The notes under the pieces: model-generated | The model's database searches: none | The model's input: the letters and a program-made list of their open reading frames with translations, nothing else | Told to the model about the DNA's origin: nothing | Program-made: the position numbers and the translations under genes | Assembly (NCBI GenBank): GCA_030762895.1 | Contig: CM061063.1 | Coordinates: 57,429,196-57,493,195, forward strand | DNA from: Sophora flavescens | Taxonomy: Eukaryota > Streptophyta > Magnoliopsida > Fabales > Fabaceae | Reading direction: 5' to 3' | DNA: 64,000 nucleotides | Part shown: in pieces, positions 9,444-19,623 of the stretch | How positions within the stretch are numbered: the first letter of the stretch is position 1 | How the letters are laid out: every line of letters begins with the position of its first letter

Positions 9444-11640
9444 AGAGGTTACTTTCAACATGTTTGAAGCTATGCATCGCCCGAGTGATGAAGAGAATTG
9501 CTTCCGCATGGACATTGTGGATGTAGTGGCTAAAGAAGCCTTTGCACAGCAGCACCATTCCTCTACTCTTGAGAAGGTAATTGTGAATTCTATTGAAAAT
9601 CTTGATGAGGAAGAGGAGAAGGAAATAGAAGACTGTTTGTGTGATCTGGAAGCTCAACCCAAGCAACTTGCTGTCAACCCTAAGAAAGAAGAGCTCAAAA
9701 AGGATGAAGTCCAAGAAAAGCTCGAGTTAGAGCTTAAGCCTCTACCTCCCCACTTGAAGTATGTCTTTCTTGGTGAGAATGATGAAGACCCTATCATAGT
9801 GAGCAATGTATTGTCCAAATTGGAAGAGGAGAAACTTGTAAGGGTGCTTCGAGAGCATAAAAAATCTATTGGATGGTCCATCTCATATTTAAAAGGTATT
9901 AGCCCCACGTTTTGTATGCACAAGATCCTGATGGAGGCTGAATTTAAACCGGTGGTCCAACCGCAAAGGAGGCTCAATCCTACAATGAAAGAAGTGGTAA
10001 GGAAGGAGGTGATGAAACTCCTTGAAGCTGGAATGATCTATCCGATTTTCGATAGTGCTTGGGTGAGTCTGGTACAAGTGGTTCCAAAGAAAGGTGGCAT
10101 GACCGTCGTGCACAACGAGAAGAATGAGTTGATCCCAACTAGAACGGTCACCGGTTGGCGAATGTGTATAGATTACCGGAAGCTAAATCAAGCTACTAGG
10201 AAGGATCACTTCCCACTTCCATTCATGGACCAGATGTTGGAGAGGTTGGCTGGGCAAGCTTATTATTGTTTCTTGGATGGTTATTCGGGTTATAACCAAA
10301 TTGCGGTTAACCCAGAAGACCAAGAGAAGACTGCCTTCACATGCCCTTTTGGAGTTTTTGCCTATCGGAAGATGCCTTTCGGACTTTGTAATGCGCCTGT
10401 GACATTTCAAAGGTGCATGCTTTCCATTTTCTCTGATATGGTAGAAAAATACATTGAAGTTTTCATAGATGATTTTTCTGTTTTCGGTTCCTCTTATGAT
10501 AATTGTTTGTCTAACCTTGTTGCTGTGTTAAAGAGGTGCATGGACACCAATTTAGTCTTAAATTGGGAGAAGTGTCATTTTATAGTGCAGGAAGGCATTG
10601 TGCTTGGGCACAAAATTTCAGCTAAGGAGATCGAAGTGGATAAATCCAAGATTGATGTGATTGAGAAACTACCTCCACCAGTGAATGTCAAGGGTGTGAG
10701 GAGTTTCCTTGGGCATGCAGGCTTTTACCGGCGGTTCATCAAAGACCTTTCAAAGATATCCAAGCCCTTGTGTGGCCTTTTGAACAAGGACACTCCATTT
10801 GTGTTTGATACTGCTTGTCTTATCTCTTTTCAGATTTTGAAAGACAAGTTGATCACTGCTCCCATTCTTGTTGCACCCAACTGGGAGTCACCATTTGAAT
10901 TAATGTGTGATGCCAGTGACTACGCAGTTGGGGCAGTTTTGGGACAGCGGAGGGACAAATTTTTCCATGCCATTCACTATGCTAGCAAGGTTCTCAATGA
11001 AAACCAGATAAATTATGCAACAACTGAAAAAGAGCTGCTAGCCATAGTGTTTGCATTGGAAAAATTACGTTCCCACTTAATTGGGTCACAAGTCACTGTT
11101 TTTACTGATCATGCTGCAATTAAATATTTGTTGACTAAGTTATATTCTAAACCAAGACTCATAAGGTGGATTCTATTGTTGCAGGAATTTGACTTAGTCG
11201 TCAAGGACAAAAAGGGCAGCGAAAATGTGGTGGCTGACCATCTATCTCGGTTGATGAATGAAGAGGTTGCATCAAAAGAAAAGGACATTCGGGATGAGTT
11301 CCCGGATGAAGCTTTATTTCTGGTGCAGGAAAGACCATGGTTTGCCGACATGGCGAATTTCAAAGCGGCCAACATTTTTCTAGAGCACCTCACTTGGCAA
11401 CAAAAGAAGAAGTTCTTCCGGGATGCCAACCATTTCATGTGGGATGATCCATTTCTGTCCAAGGTTGGACCGGATGGCTTATGGAGGAGGTGCGTTAGTC
11501 AAGAGGAAGCGAAGAAAATATGTGGCATTGCCATAACTCCCCCTATGGTGGACATTACAATGGGGATAGGACAGCTGCAAAGGTCCTCCAATCTGGGCTC
11601 TTTTGGCCCTCAATCTTCAAGGACTCTTACAATCATGTGA
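9376..11640 (+). CDS. Athila-like reverse transcriptase-RNase H (open segment of broken pol)
   Basis: The frame opens upstream at 9331, but the family-like protein begins at about 9376 (LATGRALIDVQKG). RT motifs: RMCIDYRKLNQATRKDHFPL near 10160, FLDGYSGYNQI, the MPFGLCNAP region, and the active site VFIDDFSVFG at about 10460-10480. RNase H motifs: CDASDYAVGAVL, YATTEKELLAIVFALEK and TDHAAIKYLL. The segment ends out of frame. From about 11530 the true continuation (the HHCC zinc-binding domain of integrase) lies in another frame. RT and RNase H motifs look complete, but no full polyprotein can be made. Confidence 0.9.
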   Translation, partial: FLATGRALIDVQKGQLRLRVQDEEVTFNMFEAMHRPSDEENCFRMDIVDVVAKEAFAQQHHSSTLEKVIVNSIENLDEEEEKEIEDCLCDLEAQPKQLAVNPKKEELKKDEVQEKLELELKPLPPHLKYVFLGENDEDPIIVSNVLSKLEEEKLVRVLREHKKSIGWSISYLKGISPTFCMHKILMEAEFKPVVQPQRRLNPTMKEVVRKEVMKLLEAGMIYPIFDSAWVSLVQVVPKKGGMTVVHNEKNELIPTRTVTGWRMCIDYRKLNQATRKDHFPLPFMDQMLERLAGQAYYCFLDGYSGYNQIAVNPEDQEKTAFTCPFGVFAYRKMPFGLCNAPVTFQRCMLSIFSDMVEKYIEVFIDDFSVFGSSYDNCLSNLVAVLKRCMDTNLVLNWEKCHFIVQEGIVLGHKISAKEIEVDKSKIDVIEKLPPPVNVKGVRSFLGHAGFYRRFIKDLSKISKPLCGLLNKDTPFVFDTACLISFQILKDKLITAPILVAPNWESPFELMCDASDYAVGAVLGQRRDKFFHAIHYASKVLNENQINYATTEKELLAIVFALEKLRSHLIGSQVTVFTDHAAIKYLLTKLYSKPRLIRWILLLQEFDLVVKDKKGSENVVADHLSRLMNEEVASKEKDIRDEFPDEALFLVQERPWFADMANFKAANIFLEHLTWQQKKKFFRDANHFMWDDPFLSKVGPDGLWRRCVSQEEAKKICGIAITPPMVDITMGIGQLQRSSNLGSFGPQSSRTLTIM

Positions 11641-11690
11641 AGAGTTGTGACTAGTGCCAAAGGACCGGGAACATTTCAAAAAGGGATGAG
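11530..11690 (+). pseudogene. Integrase HHCC zinc-binding region, frameshifted
   Basis: In the integrase frame the bases encode HCHNSPYGGHYNGDRTAAKV and, further on, SCD-stop-CQRTGNISK. Together these are the His/His/Cys/Cys zinc-binding module. A frameshift at about 11530 separates it from RNase H, and TAG at 11652-11654 sits between the two zinc cysteines. Confidence 0.8.
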
Positions 11691-12620
11691 ATGCCACTGC
11701 AGAACATATTGGAGGTTGAGGTATTTGATTGCTGGGGCATAGACTTTATGGGTCCACTTCCACCTTCATTCTCCAATCAATATATCTTGGTGGCGGTGGA
11801 CTATGTTTCCAAATGGGTGGAGGCCATTGCAACACCGAGGAATGATACCCAGACAGTGATTAAATTCATCAAGAAGAACATCTTTGCCCGGTTCGGTGTC
11901 CCAAGGGTCCTTATAAGTGATGGGGGATCTCACTTTTGCAACTCACAATTGAGGAATGTGTTGACCAAGTATGATGTGAGGCATAAGGTGGTATTTCCCT
12001 ATCATCCTCAAACAAATGGGCAAGTGGAGGTCTCTAACCGAAAGATTAAGCGGATTATGGAAAAAATTGTGGCCACCTCGAGAAGAGATTGGGCAAGGAA
12101 GCTTGACGATGCCTTGTGGGATTACCGGACTGCACTGAAAACTTCTGTGGGGTTATCTCCATTTCAGATGGTCTATGGGAAGGCATGTCATCTGCCCGTG
12201 GAGTTGGAGCATCGAGCCTTTTGGGCATTGAAGTTCTTGAATTTTGATGCCACTCTGGCGGGTGAGAAAAGGGTCAATCAGTTGCATGAATTAGAAGAGA
12301 TGCGCCTTAATGCATATGAGAATGCGGCCATTTACAAGCAGCGAGTCAAGACTTATCACGACAAGAGGATCGTGATGAAAACATTCCAGCCGGGACAACA
12401 AGTTTTATTATTCAATTCCCGACTGAGATTGTTTCCGGGCAAGTTGAAGTCTAAGTGGTCGGGATCGTTCATTGTCAAGGAAGTCTCATCTCATGGAGCT
12501 GTAGAAGTGGAGGATCCTACTTCAAAAAGGACCTTCAAAGTCAATGGCCAAAGGCTCAAGGCCTACTTAGGTGGTGACATCGAGATATTGATCTCAGTTG
12601 TGCGCCTTCATGATCCTTGA
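11691..12620 (+). CDS. Athila-like integrase core and C-terminal domain
   Basis: The segment opens after the stop at 11652. It keeps the full D,D-35-E triad relative to its first Met: Asp18 (GIDFMGP), Asp77 (LISDGGSHFCN) and Glu113 (QTNGQVEVSNR), with 35 residues between the last two. The C-terminal part has the gypsy integrase motif KLKSKWSGSF, and there is no chromodomain, as expected for Athila. The stop is at 12618-12620. The enzyme inserts element DNA into chromosomes. Here it is cut off from the rest of pol and probably never made alone. Confidence 0.88.
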   Translation: MPLQNILEVEVFDCWGIDFMGPLPPSFSNQYILVAVDYVSKWVEAIATPRNDTQTVIKFIKKNIFARFGVPRVLISDGGSHFCNSQLRNVLTKYDVRHKVVFPYHPQTNGQVEVSNRKIKRIMEKIVATSRRDWARKLDDALWDYRTALKTSVGLSPFQMVYGKACHLPVELEHRAFWALKFLNFDATLAGEKRVNQLHELEEMRLNAYENAAIYKQRVKTYHDKRIVMKTFQPGQQVLLFNSRLRLFPGKLKSKWSGSFIVKEVSSHGAVEVEDPTSKRTFKVNGQRLKAYLGGDIEILISVVRLHDP

Positions 12621-14445
12621 GATCACCTACCCGTCAAGCTAGTGACGTTAAAGAAGCGCTTATTGGGAGGCAACCCAAGTTTTCTTTTCATTTTCCTTTT
12701 GTTTTTGATTTTTAACTCTTGAATAATTTGAGAAGATCAAGAGGAAAAAGATCATAGATTAATAGGTTTGTTAAGTGTTTTCAGGATAAGAAGGAAGGAG
12801 ATGCAAAAAGGGCAAGGACAAACACAGTCAGTAGCCATCACGGCCGTGATGAGCTAATCATGAAGACCAGAAAGGATCACGGCCCAGCCGTGATCCCCAT
12901 CACGGGCGTGATGGGAGGACCCTGAAGATCAGAGAGCATCACGGCCTAGCCGTGATGAAGGTCACGGCTGTGACAGGCTACCTCTATGGACCAGAATGCA
13001 TCACGGCCGTGACCCAATTTTCATGCAATTCCTTCTGACTAGGCAGGTGAGCCAGTACCCGCTACCGCCTCGGTAAGTCGTTCCAATTTTTCTTTCCTCT
13101 CTCCAGCTTGATTATTTACATTGGGGACAATGTAAGTTCTTAAGCTTGGGGGGGGGGGGGGGGGGGGTTTTTTTGCATTTTTCATGTTGCATTCATATAG
13201 TCATAGTTTTGCATGATCACACGATTCGATTGCCCCCTTGCTTAGATTATGCATCCAATTGTGAGAACTGAGTGCCAATTAAATTGAGATAGTGAATTTT
13301 TGAACCCAATTTGTTATTCTTGTGATAAGGCTACAAATAAAAAAAAATTGAGATGATCTTTTGATAGTTGATAATTAGCATGTGGTTCCGTAGATTTGTG
13401 TTCCTCACTGATTTTTGAACTACTAAATGTGAGATTTTGAGCCAAAAAGGGGTACTCACTAAATCTACCCCATTCTTTGTGTTAGAGTGTTTTATTCCTC
13501 TTGGATTGCATTTCTCTAGAACTTGACTTGAAACCGTTTTGAAGCTTAAAAATTTTTGAAAACATTTTTGAAAATGATTGAGGCACTAGGTATTTTTCGG
13601 CCTTCTGAGCTTTGATTGACTAAATGCTACCCCTTAGTTGCCCAATTTTGAGCCTGAAAGAATAAAATACTTTTCTTGGTACCTTGAATTACTTTGATGA
13701 ATGATGCTTGATGAGGCACCTTTTAAAGTATTACAAAAGGGTAAAAAGGTAGTTGAAAAAAAGTATGGGATGAGAAAGTAGAAAAATATTTCTCTTGAAG
13801 TGAAAATCTCCCCTTCTCCGAAAAAAAAAAGAGAAGAAAAAGAAATATATATGGAGAAGGGGATGACAAAAAGAAAAGTGAGAAATAAAAGAAAAAGAAA
13901 GAAAGAAAGGTGGAAAATAAACAAAACCCAAAAAGGGTATTTTAGAAGGTGTCATGATTTGCAATGCTTGATGTTTTGTGTAGCCTTTTGAAATGTCCTT
14001 TTCTTGATTTCCCCACCTAACGATTAATCCCATGGCCCCGTTACACCCAAAGTAAAAGACCTTTTGATTCTTAATTGTTTTCATTAATAAAGTAGAGATT
14101 TGGTTGATAGTCAAGCCTATGGTATAATTCATTCCTTGAGGAAAATGGAGCGAATTGCCATATATCCCTAAACACTTGAGTGAGGTGAGAAAGAGTGTCA
14201 AGCAAATGAACAAGCTTGGGGTGATTTTCAGGTGAGAAAGAGTGTCCGAATCAGTGAGAATATGAGTCTAAGAAACCTAAGCTTCTAATTGGACTTGAAA
14301 ATGATTGTCTCTTGCTGAATTATTTGAAAATGCCTGTTACTTAGATCAGTCATCACTTTGGTTCACTATCCATGCTTTGATTATTCATCTCTTCTGGCCT
14401 TAGTGATTGCTTGAGGACAAGCAAATGAATAAGCTTGGGGTGATT
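12621..14445 (+). other. 3' non-coding region of the Athila-like element
   Basis: No convincing ORF or env-like gene is present. The region holds a 36-nt motif at 12644-12679 and a 28-nt hairpin at 12716-12743, both also found in the element at 48714-54620. It also has an array of palindromes (12837-13013), a run of 20 G at 13148-13167 after AAGCTT, a purine-rich A/G tract around 13820-13915, and two copies of a PPT-like string AAGCTTGGGGTGATTT (at about 14212 and at the true PPT, about 14431-14446). Confidence 0.8.
12837..13013. repeat. Array of six short palindromes (internal region)
   Basis: Includes the perfect 14-bp palindrome ATCACGGCCGTGAT and longer hairpins with arms such as ATCACGGC and GCCGTGAT around CCA or CTA. 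Related palindromes recur in this element's LTR and in the LTRs at 48714 and 52981. Confidence 0.9.
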
Positions 14446-15755
14446 TGATAGTGTGATTTCACATCATAATTCTTGTACATTTCTGCATGCATTTTCATAT
14501 AGTTTAGGCATATTTAAATTGATTTCTATTAGTTTTTACCTTGGAACGGGTGAAGCGGTTTCTTGGTGTTGTTTTGCAGGAATTTAAGGAAAAATGCTCA
14601 AGATTAGCCATGATGGAGATTGGATGAAGACAGAGCTTGAAAAGTGAAGAAAATGACCCAAGCAGAGCCCATCACGGTCGTGACATGTTAATTGAGTCAG
14701 AACCCTCCTAGGCAGAATCTGTCACGGCCTAGCCGTGACTCTCATCACGGTCGTGACAGACCAATTGGTGAAGGCAGAAGCTATCACGGCCTAGCCATGA
14801 TGCGTGTCACTGCCGTGACAAACATATTTTGAAAGCGCGCCTAAGGCAAAAAGCGTCACGGCCTGGCCGTGATGGCCATCACGGCCGTGACGTGAATCCT
14901 GATCTATAAAGAGGCACGAGCAAAACAGAAGAAGGGAGTTTTTGGAAACCCTCAAACACTCTCTCTGAACCAGGGGCAGCTGCACAAGGATTCCATGGAG
15001 TCTCTTCTCCTCTTCATCTTTATTTCTTTGATTTTGGCTATGATCATGAGTAGCTAAACGCCCATTGTTGGGATTAGATGTAGCTATTTCTGAATTCTCC
15101 ATGTATTTGACTTGATCTTGTAATACAGTTTTTGTTTCATTATGAGTGATTGATTTCCATGCTTAATGCTTGTTGTGGCGTGATCCCCCATGACTTGATT
15201 ATTGTTTTTGTATGCAATTGGAAAATTTGTATTAGAACTAGAACTGAAATCAACCACCTGGTAAACCTTGTATCTAGGAATGGATTTAGGTTTATTAGCA
15301 ATCGTGTAATCCCTAATCATCATGCAAATTCATTAATCTAGGCCACCTAAGGAATTAGGGTCTATTAGTGGATTTAGGCTCTTGTCATCTGAGGAATCAG
15401 GGCTTGAGTAATCTAGTGGATTGATTGTCATATTTAAAGTAGAAACTGTTTATTAGTCATTTCATTGCATGGGGATGAAGTTTAGTGAACCTAATCCCAA
15501 CATCTTTTATATATTTGAAGAACCCTTTTCTCTGCCTTCCTGGTGTTTGATAGAAATTCTCAAAGAACTTTTCCTTTGATTTTGTTTGTTTTGGGCTTGA
15601 TAATTAGTATAGAACTCCCTTCAATCCAAATATCCGCTTAGATAGTAATTGATTCGGTACTTGCTAGTACTTATCACAGTCCTCATGGGAACGATAAATG
15701 GTCTCACCACCGTATTACTCGTACGACTAGGTATACTTGCCTAGAACCGTCAACA
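14446..15755 (+). repeat. Athila-like 3' LTR (1310 bp)
   Basis: Starts TGATAGTG directly after the PPT and ends CAACA. The U3 part contains seven palindromes of the ATCACGGCCGTGAT/CTA-loop type at 14671-14892, followed 10-20 bp later by a TATA box (TCTATAAA, 14903-14910). Only 83 bp of the 5' LTR remain next to the PBS in this window. They differ from the 3' LTR at several sites. Confidence 0.9.
14903..14910 (+). promoter_or_regulatory. TATA box of the Athila-like LTR
   Basis: TCTATAAA lies immediately downstream of the palindrome array, where a U3/R boundary is expected. The related LTRs have TATTTAAA at the equivalent place. Confidence 0.6.
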
Positions 15756-16330
15756 ATGAGAGGCCACCCAATGTGAAACAATTGAGTTATAGGTATTATC
15801 GCGGCCTATCATGCTCGTAGAAGGGAAGTTAGGATCTCCGAAGATTGAAAATCTAGAAAGTGGATACTGAAGTGTGAAGACATAATTTATAAAACACATT
15901 TGATTTTTAATCCTTTGAGATAATTATAACTATTACATTATGTCTTGTCATCATTATATTGTTAATATTATTATGATGTTAAGTATATGATTGCTATGAA
16001 GATGAACTCAGATATGTATCGACAACTCACCTTTACATTGTTTTCCTTGTTTCTGGTTTTATTTCGTTGTGGCATTGTATTGTACATGTTTAGATGGGCC
16101 CCTGCGCAATATGATCCACTTGGGCTATCTGGCCCACATTTTTTAGTTCCGCGACGAGGCCGACGCATGGGTTATCCACCCTGGAGCCCTAGCGCGTCTT
16201 ACACGGGGCCACTGCTTTTGACAAAGGGCACAGAGGAGGGGATCACATCATGTACCCAACGATTGAAGACTGTGGAGGTTCCACTACCTCCCATATGGAC
16301 TTTGCTACGACCCCTAGTGGAGTGATCCGT

Positions 16331-17565
16331 TGTCACACACGGGTCAAATAAATCAAAATTAAAACTTGTAGCACAAGGTAAAAACCTCGGTTGTCTCACA
16401 AGGATCTCTGATTCAATTAACCAAATACAAGAACATGCAAGGTAATGAGAAAAAAGGGGGGTTTCAAGTTCAATGAGAAAATAAAACAGATTGTAAAAGA
16501 GAGTTACAAAGAGAGATGAGAATCAATATATCAAAACGACTAATCCACTAGTTTAAGGTAATTTCACTTGGACCAATCACGGGTTTCAGAGGATTTAATC
16601 TCTTTTCATGATTTTATTCTTGTTTGATCATAGAATTAACCAATTAATCATCAATTAATCCTATACGAATTCCTATTGGATTAAGCATCACAAGTCATTT
16701 GATTAATTATAATAATGGAACAAGCGTCACAAAACCATAATCAATTTGAAAACCGAATTCAATCAAACCTACACTAAGCGACGTAGATCCTATTAATCCA
16801 TATTCATAACAAATCAAAACAAGCATTCAAAGTTCTTCGAATAATCTCAAATCAGATTTATAATTAGATTGGAATGCAAAAACGAGTTTGAGTGATTAAG
16901 CATCAAAACACAAAAATGAAATTGCAAATAGTAGAAAAGATGTAGAATTACTAAAACAAAATTAACATTAAAAATCAAACCTCGAGGTCTTTTTAAAAAT
17001 CCCTAACCAGTGAATTAATCTAAGAGTTTAGCCTTCCATGGGAGGCTTTAACGAAAATCAACTATGGAGAAGAAACTAGGAGATGCTGCCGTCACTCAAA
17101 AGATGATGATCAAGATCTCAAAACACCTATTAATATCCCTAGGGTAAACTAATTCGTCTGACCTAGAGAGCCCGATGGGAATTAATTAGCCCATTAACAA
17201 TTTATTACATGGAGACATGACAACAATAAGTCCAATTCCCGCACTAATCTGGATAGCTTCGGTAATTAGCATTTTCGACCATCAAAAAGTACGAACAGGG
17301 AAAAGTGTTAAACATGAAAGTTGTAGATATACTTCTTAGCTTTCCAACGCCACTAAGAGCACTCAAATCAGATAAGTATAGCCCAAGTTATGGCCTGCAG
17401 AAGGGAGAGGGGTCAGGATGCACTAAAATCCGAAAATTGACTAAGAAGTTCATTAAAGCCCAATTAAGGCCGAAAGATATGAAAACATGCTAACATTCAA
17501 ATATTGGGCACAATACACATCCAAAACACCAAGTGCAATGCTATAAAAAGTATGTCAAAAGATCA
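16331..17565 (-). mobile_element. Solo Athila-type LTR, minus orientation
   Basis: A 1235-bp sequence closely matches the 3' LTR of the minus-strand Athila element (44657-45885). Read on the minus strand it starts TGATC and ends GTGTGACA. There is no internal region on either side. The flanks (TCCGT left, AGGAG right) do not form a TSD, so the right flank may be rearranged. The left junction is the same as at 44656/44657. Confidence 0.78.
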
Positions 17566-17873
17566 AGGAGTCAGGCAACACTTACCACCAGCCACCACCA
17601 CAGCCAGCTACCCCTATAGGAGCACCCGAGTCACCGCCACCTACCCCTATCATCATCTATGGCATAGAGGAGGATGTTGAGGACATCATGATCACTGAGG
17701 TGGACCCCATCGAGGTGGATACCGCAGAGGAGGAGCCCGAGGGTGAGGTACCTGAGTACCACCCTCTTGACGAGGAGATGGAGATGGAGCCCATGGAGGC
17801 TGAGGGAGTAGTGACGCCAGACCCGTCGGACTCTAGGGTTGACCATGGAGGTCTCCCCAATGGACATCTCTAG
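17566..17873 (+). other. Orphan open segment, proline-rich then acidic
   Basis: One frame is open from the LTR junction at 17565 to TAG at 17871-17873, about 100 codons, with no start at its left end. It begins with a Pro/Gln-rich stretch (QPPPQPATPIGAPES) and continues with a strongly acidic segment rich in Glu and Asp (17660-17820). Its GC content is clearly higher than that of the surrounding LTR. I do not recognise a domain. It could be a captured exon fragment or a piece of another element's polyprotein. Confidence 0.45.
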
Positions 17874-18036
17874 AGGACCGTAGGGTGTTGATAGTTTAGT
17901 TTCTTTTGGGTAGTGCTAACTCTATGGGATTTTGTTTATCCGGCGGATGAGAGCCCAAACTCTGAATTGATGACTCCTTTTGTAAGGGTCCTGTCATAGT
18001 TGATATGCTCGGATGAAATGAATTAATGATGCATAG

Positions 18037-18054
18037 TATATATATATATATATA
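18037..18054. repeat. (TA)n microsatellite
   Basis: Nine TA units lie within the Tekay LTR remnant. Confidence 0.9.
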
Positions 18055-18366
18055 GTCAGGTGTAATTTGGAGAAGATTTATATTTATTCGTGTTATGACT
18101 ATGAGAGTCTTTTATTGGATTATAGAATATTTATGGCTCGGAGAGCCTTTATTTTGGGTAAAGATATAAATATCCCAATAGGTGATTTGTCTGGTATGTC
18201 GTAATTACAGAGGAGACTCTGTCGAAATTTCTATAAAGAATTCTAGATCTTCATTTTATGTATATGTCGAAAGTATCATTTTTTTCCCGAAAGTAACCAA
18301 TGTATTATTTTCCGCATTAAGTTGTGATAAAGGAGAACATCATGTAATGCCAAGGAAGGTGTTACA

Positions 18367-19378
18367 AAAATAAAATAAAAAAACACAAATAAAAAATGAT
18401 AGTAAAAAAAGTAGTGGTGTTTGGGATAAGCACGATGGAGAATGGGTGTCGATAACCCAATTTATTGATTGTCAGCGATCAAGTATTTCTAATTGATTTG
18501 AGGATGGCTAGCAATCTTTTATAATTAAAGCATTGTTTAAATTTCAAATTTGAATTGCATATTGATTTTGAATTGTTGATTAATTTTGAATGATAAGAGC
18601 CATCCAGTTATAATATTGAATTACAACATACTAATTGTAATTACAACATATTAAACGTTATTAACTATAATCTCCTCTGATCAATGCTATCGTGAACTGC
18701 TGATTTTGTAGTTAGATGCATTTTTAAATTCAAATTTTGAAATGAGTGAATTAATCTTATTCTAACCCAAATGGTGCATATATTGGCATTGATTATACTA
18801 AAAAGGTGATTGATATAGAATTGTATTAAAACGTGAGAATCGCACATTATTATTTGTGATATGATATGCTATTTGTATAGTAAAACGTGAGAATTGCATT
18901 AAATTTTAGGATCAATTTGACAGATGCATTGTTAATGATATCATTGAATCATGATTTTGTTGTTGCATTACGAGGGTTTCCAATTATATTATTGCATCTA
19001 ATATTCAAAACCATTCATTATTTTGTTTAAGCATTAAATCATGTCAATTTTAAATGTAGGAAAATTATTTCCTTTTGAAGGGAAATTGTATAATCATCCC
19101 TTGTTTTGTGGTATGAACGACATGTATGATTCTGATGATGTGGTTGTTGTCATTGAATGACCCATGTTAGTTAGAATTCCTACAAACATTTTCATTTGTA
19201 TAGATTATAGATTATAGATTATGGATTATAGATATTATAGATTATAGATACATTATATTTTATTAAAATATTTTTTTGGATGTAATTTTATTAAAATATT
19301 ATCGTATACATATATCTGACTTATTTTAAATTTGTTCTTATACTCTATGAGGGACTTATCTAAAATAAAATTGTATTT
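18367..19378. other. AT-rich intergenic DNA
   Basis: No gene, RNA or recognisable element was seen. The only structure is a short tandem array of TAGATTA-like heptamers at about 19200-19250. Confidence 0.6.
19200..19252. repeat. Short tandem array of ATTATAG units
   Basis: About six copies of a 7-bp unit (GATTATA with small variants). Confidence 0.8.
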
Positions 19379-19494
19379 GAAATAAGTAAATAAGGATATA
19401 TCATTTTTTAATAAATGCATCAAGATTCTTGTATAAAAAAAATGAATGCTTCAAGATTTCAATCTACAATAATTTAAAGGTAAATACAACCTTA

Positions 19495-19623
19495 TTTATA
19501 AATTGGGTGTTGGTCTAGTGGAAGCAACTAGCTTTCATAAGGAGGAGAATCTGGGATACTCTGGTGGACCTACTCGACCCAAAAGGTTAATTAGGGTGGG
19601 TTCCGAACCCAAAAAGAAAAATA
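19495..19623 (+). mobile_element. SINE-like insertion with 10-bp TSD
   Basis: 129 bp are flanked by exact TACAACCTTA repeats (19485-19494 and 19624-19633). The uninterrupted copy of the flanking duplication at about 20829 lacks the insert. A tRNA-like A box (TGGTCTAGTGG, 19511-19521) lies near the 5' end. A weak B-box-like GGTTCCGAACC (19599-19609) precedes an A-rich tail. The A-to-B distance is longer than usual for a tRNA-derived SINE, so the class is likely but not certain. Confidence 0.6.

Larger units (their letters stand above)
6907..15755 (+). mobile_element. Athila-like Ty3/gypsy element, + strand
   Basis: An 83-bp remnant of the 5' LTR (6907-6989) matches the end of the 3' LTR (15673-15755). 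The PBS matches tRNA-Asp, the usual Athila primer. Gag, protease, RT, RNase H and integrase follow in gypsy order, then about 1.8 kb of non-coding DNA, a PPT (AAGCTTGGGGTGATT) and the 3' LTR. The 5' LTR was split by the copia element, and its left part lies outside the window. On the right, the LTR ends at CAACA 15755 and Tekay-type LTR sequence begins, so this element inserted into a Tekay LTR. Pol is disrupted in several places. Confidence 0.9.
15756..18366 (+). mobile_element. Tekay/Del-type LTR remnant, split
   Basis: The segment 15756-16330 is a close copy of 44081-44656, which belongs to a + strand LTR beginning TGTAACACCCC at 42037. After an inserted LTR (16331-17565), 17566-18366 ends in GGTGTTACA at 18366, the typical Tekay LTR end. 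It contains the 'GGCTCGGAGAGCC' and 'GAATTACAGAGGAGACTCTGTC'-like stretches also seen in the solo LTR near 58990 and 59170. The left part lies beyond the inserted Athila-like element, outside the window. Confidence 0.75.

Noticed and set aside
12621..14445. An env-like gene between pol and the 3' LTR, as some Athila elements have
   Set aside because: No open frame of useful length with a signal peptide or membrane segment is present on the + strand.
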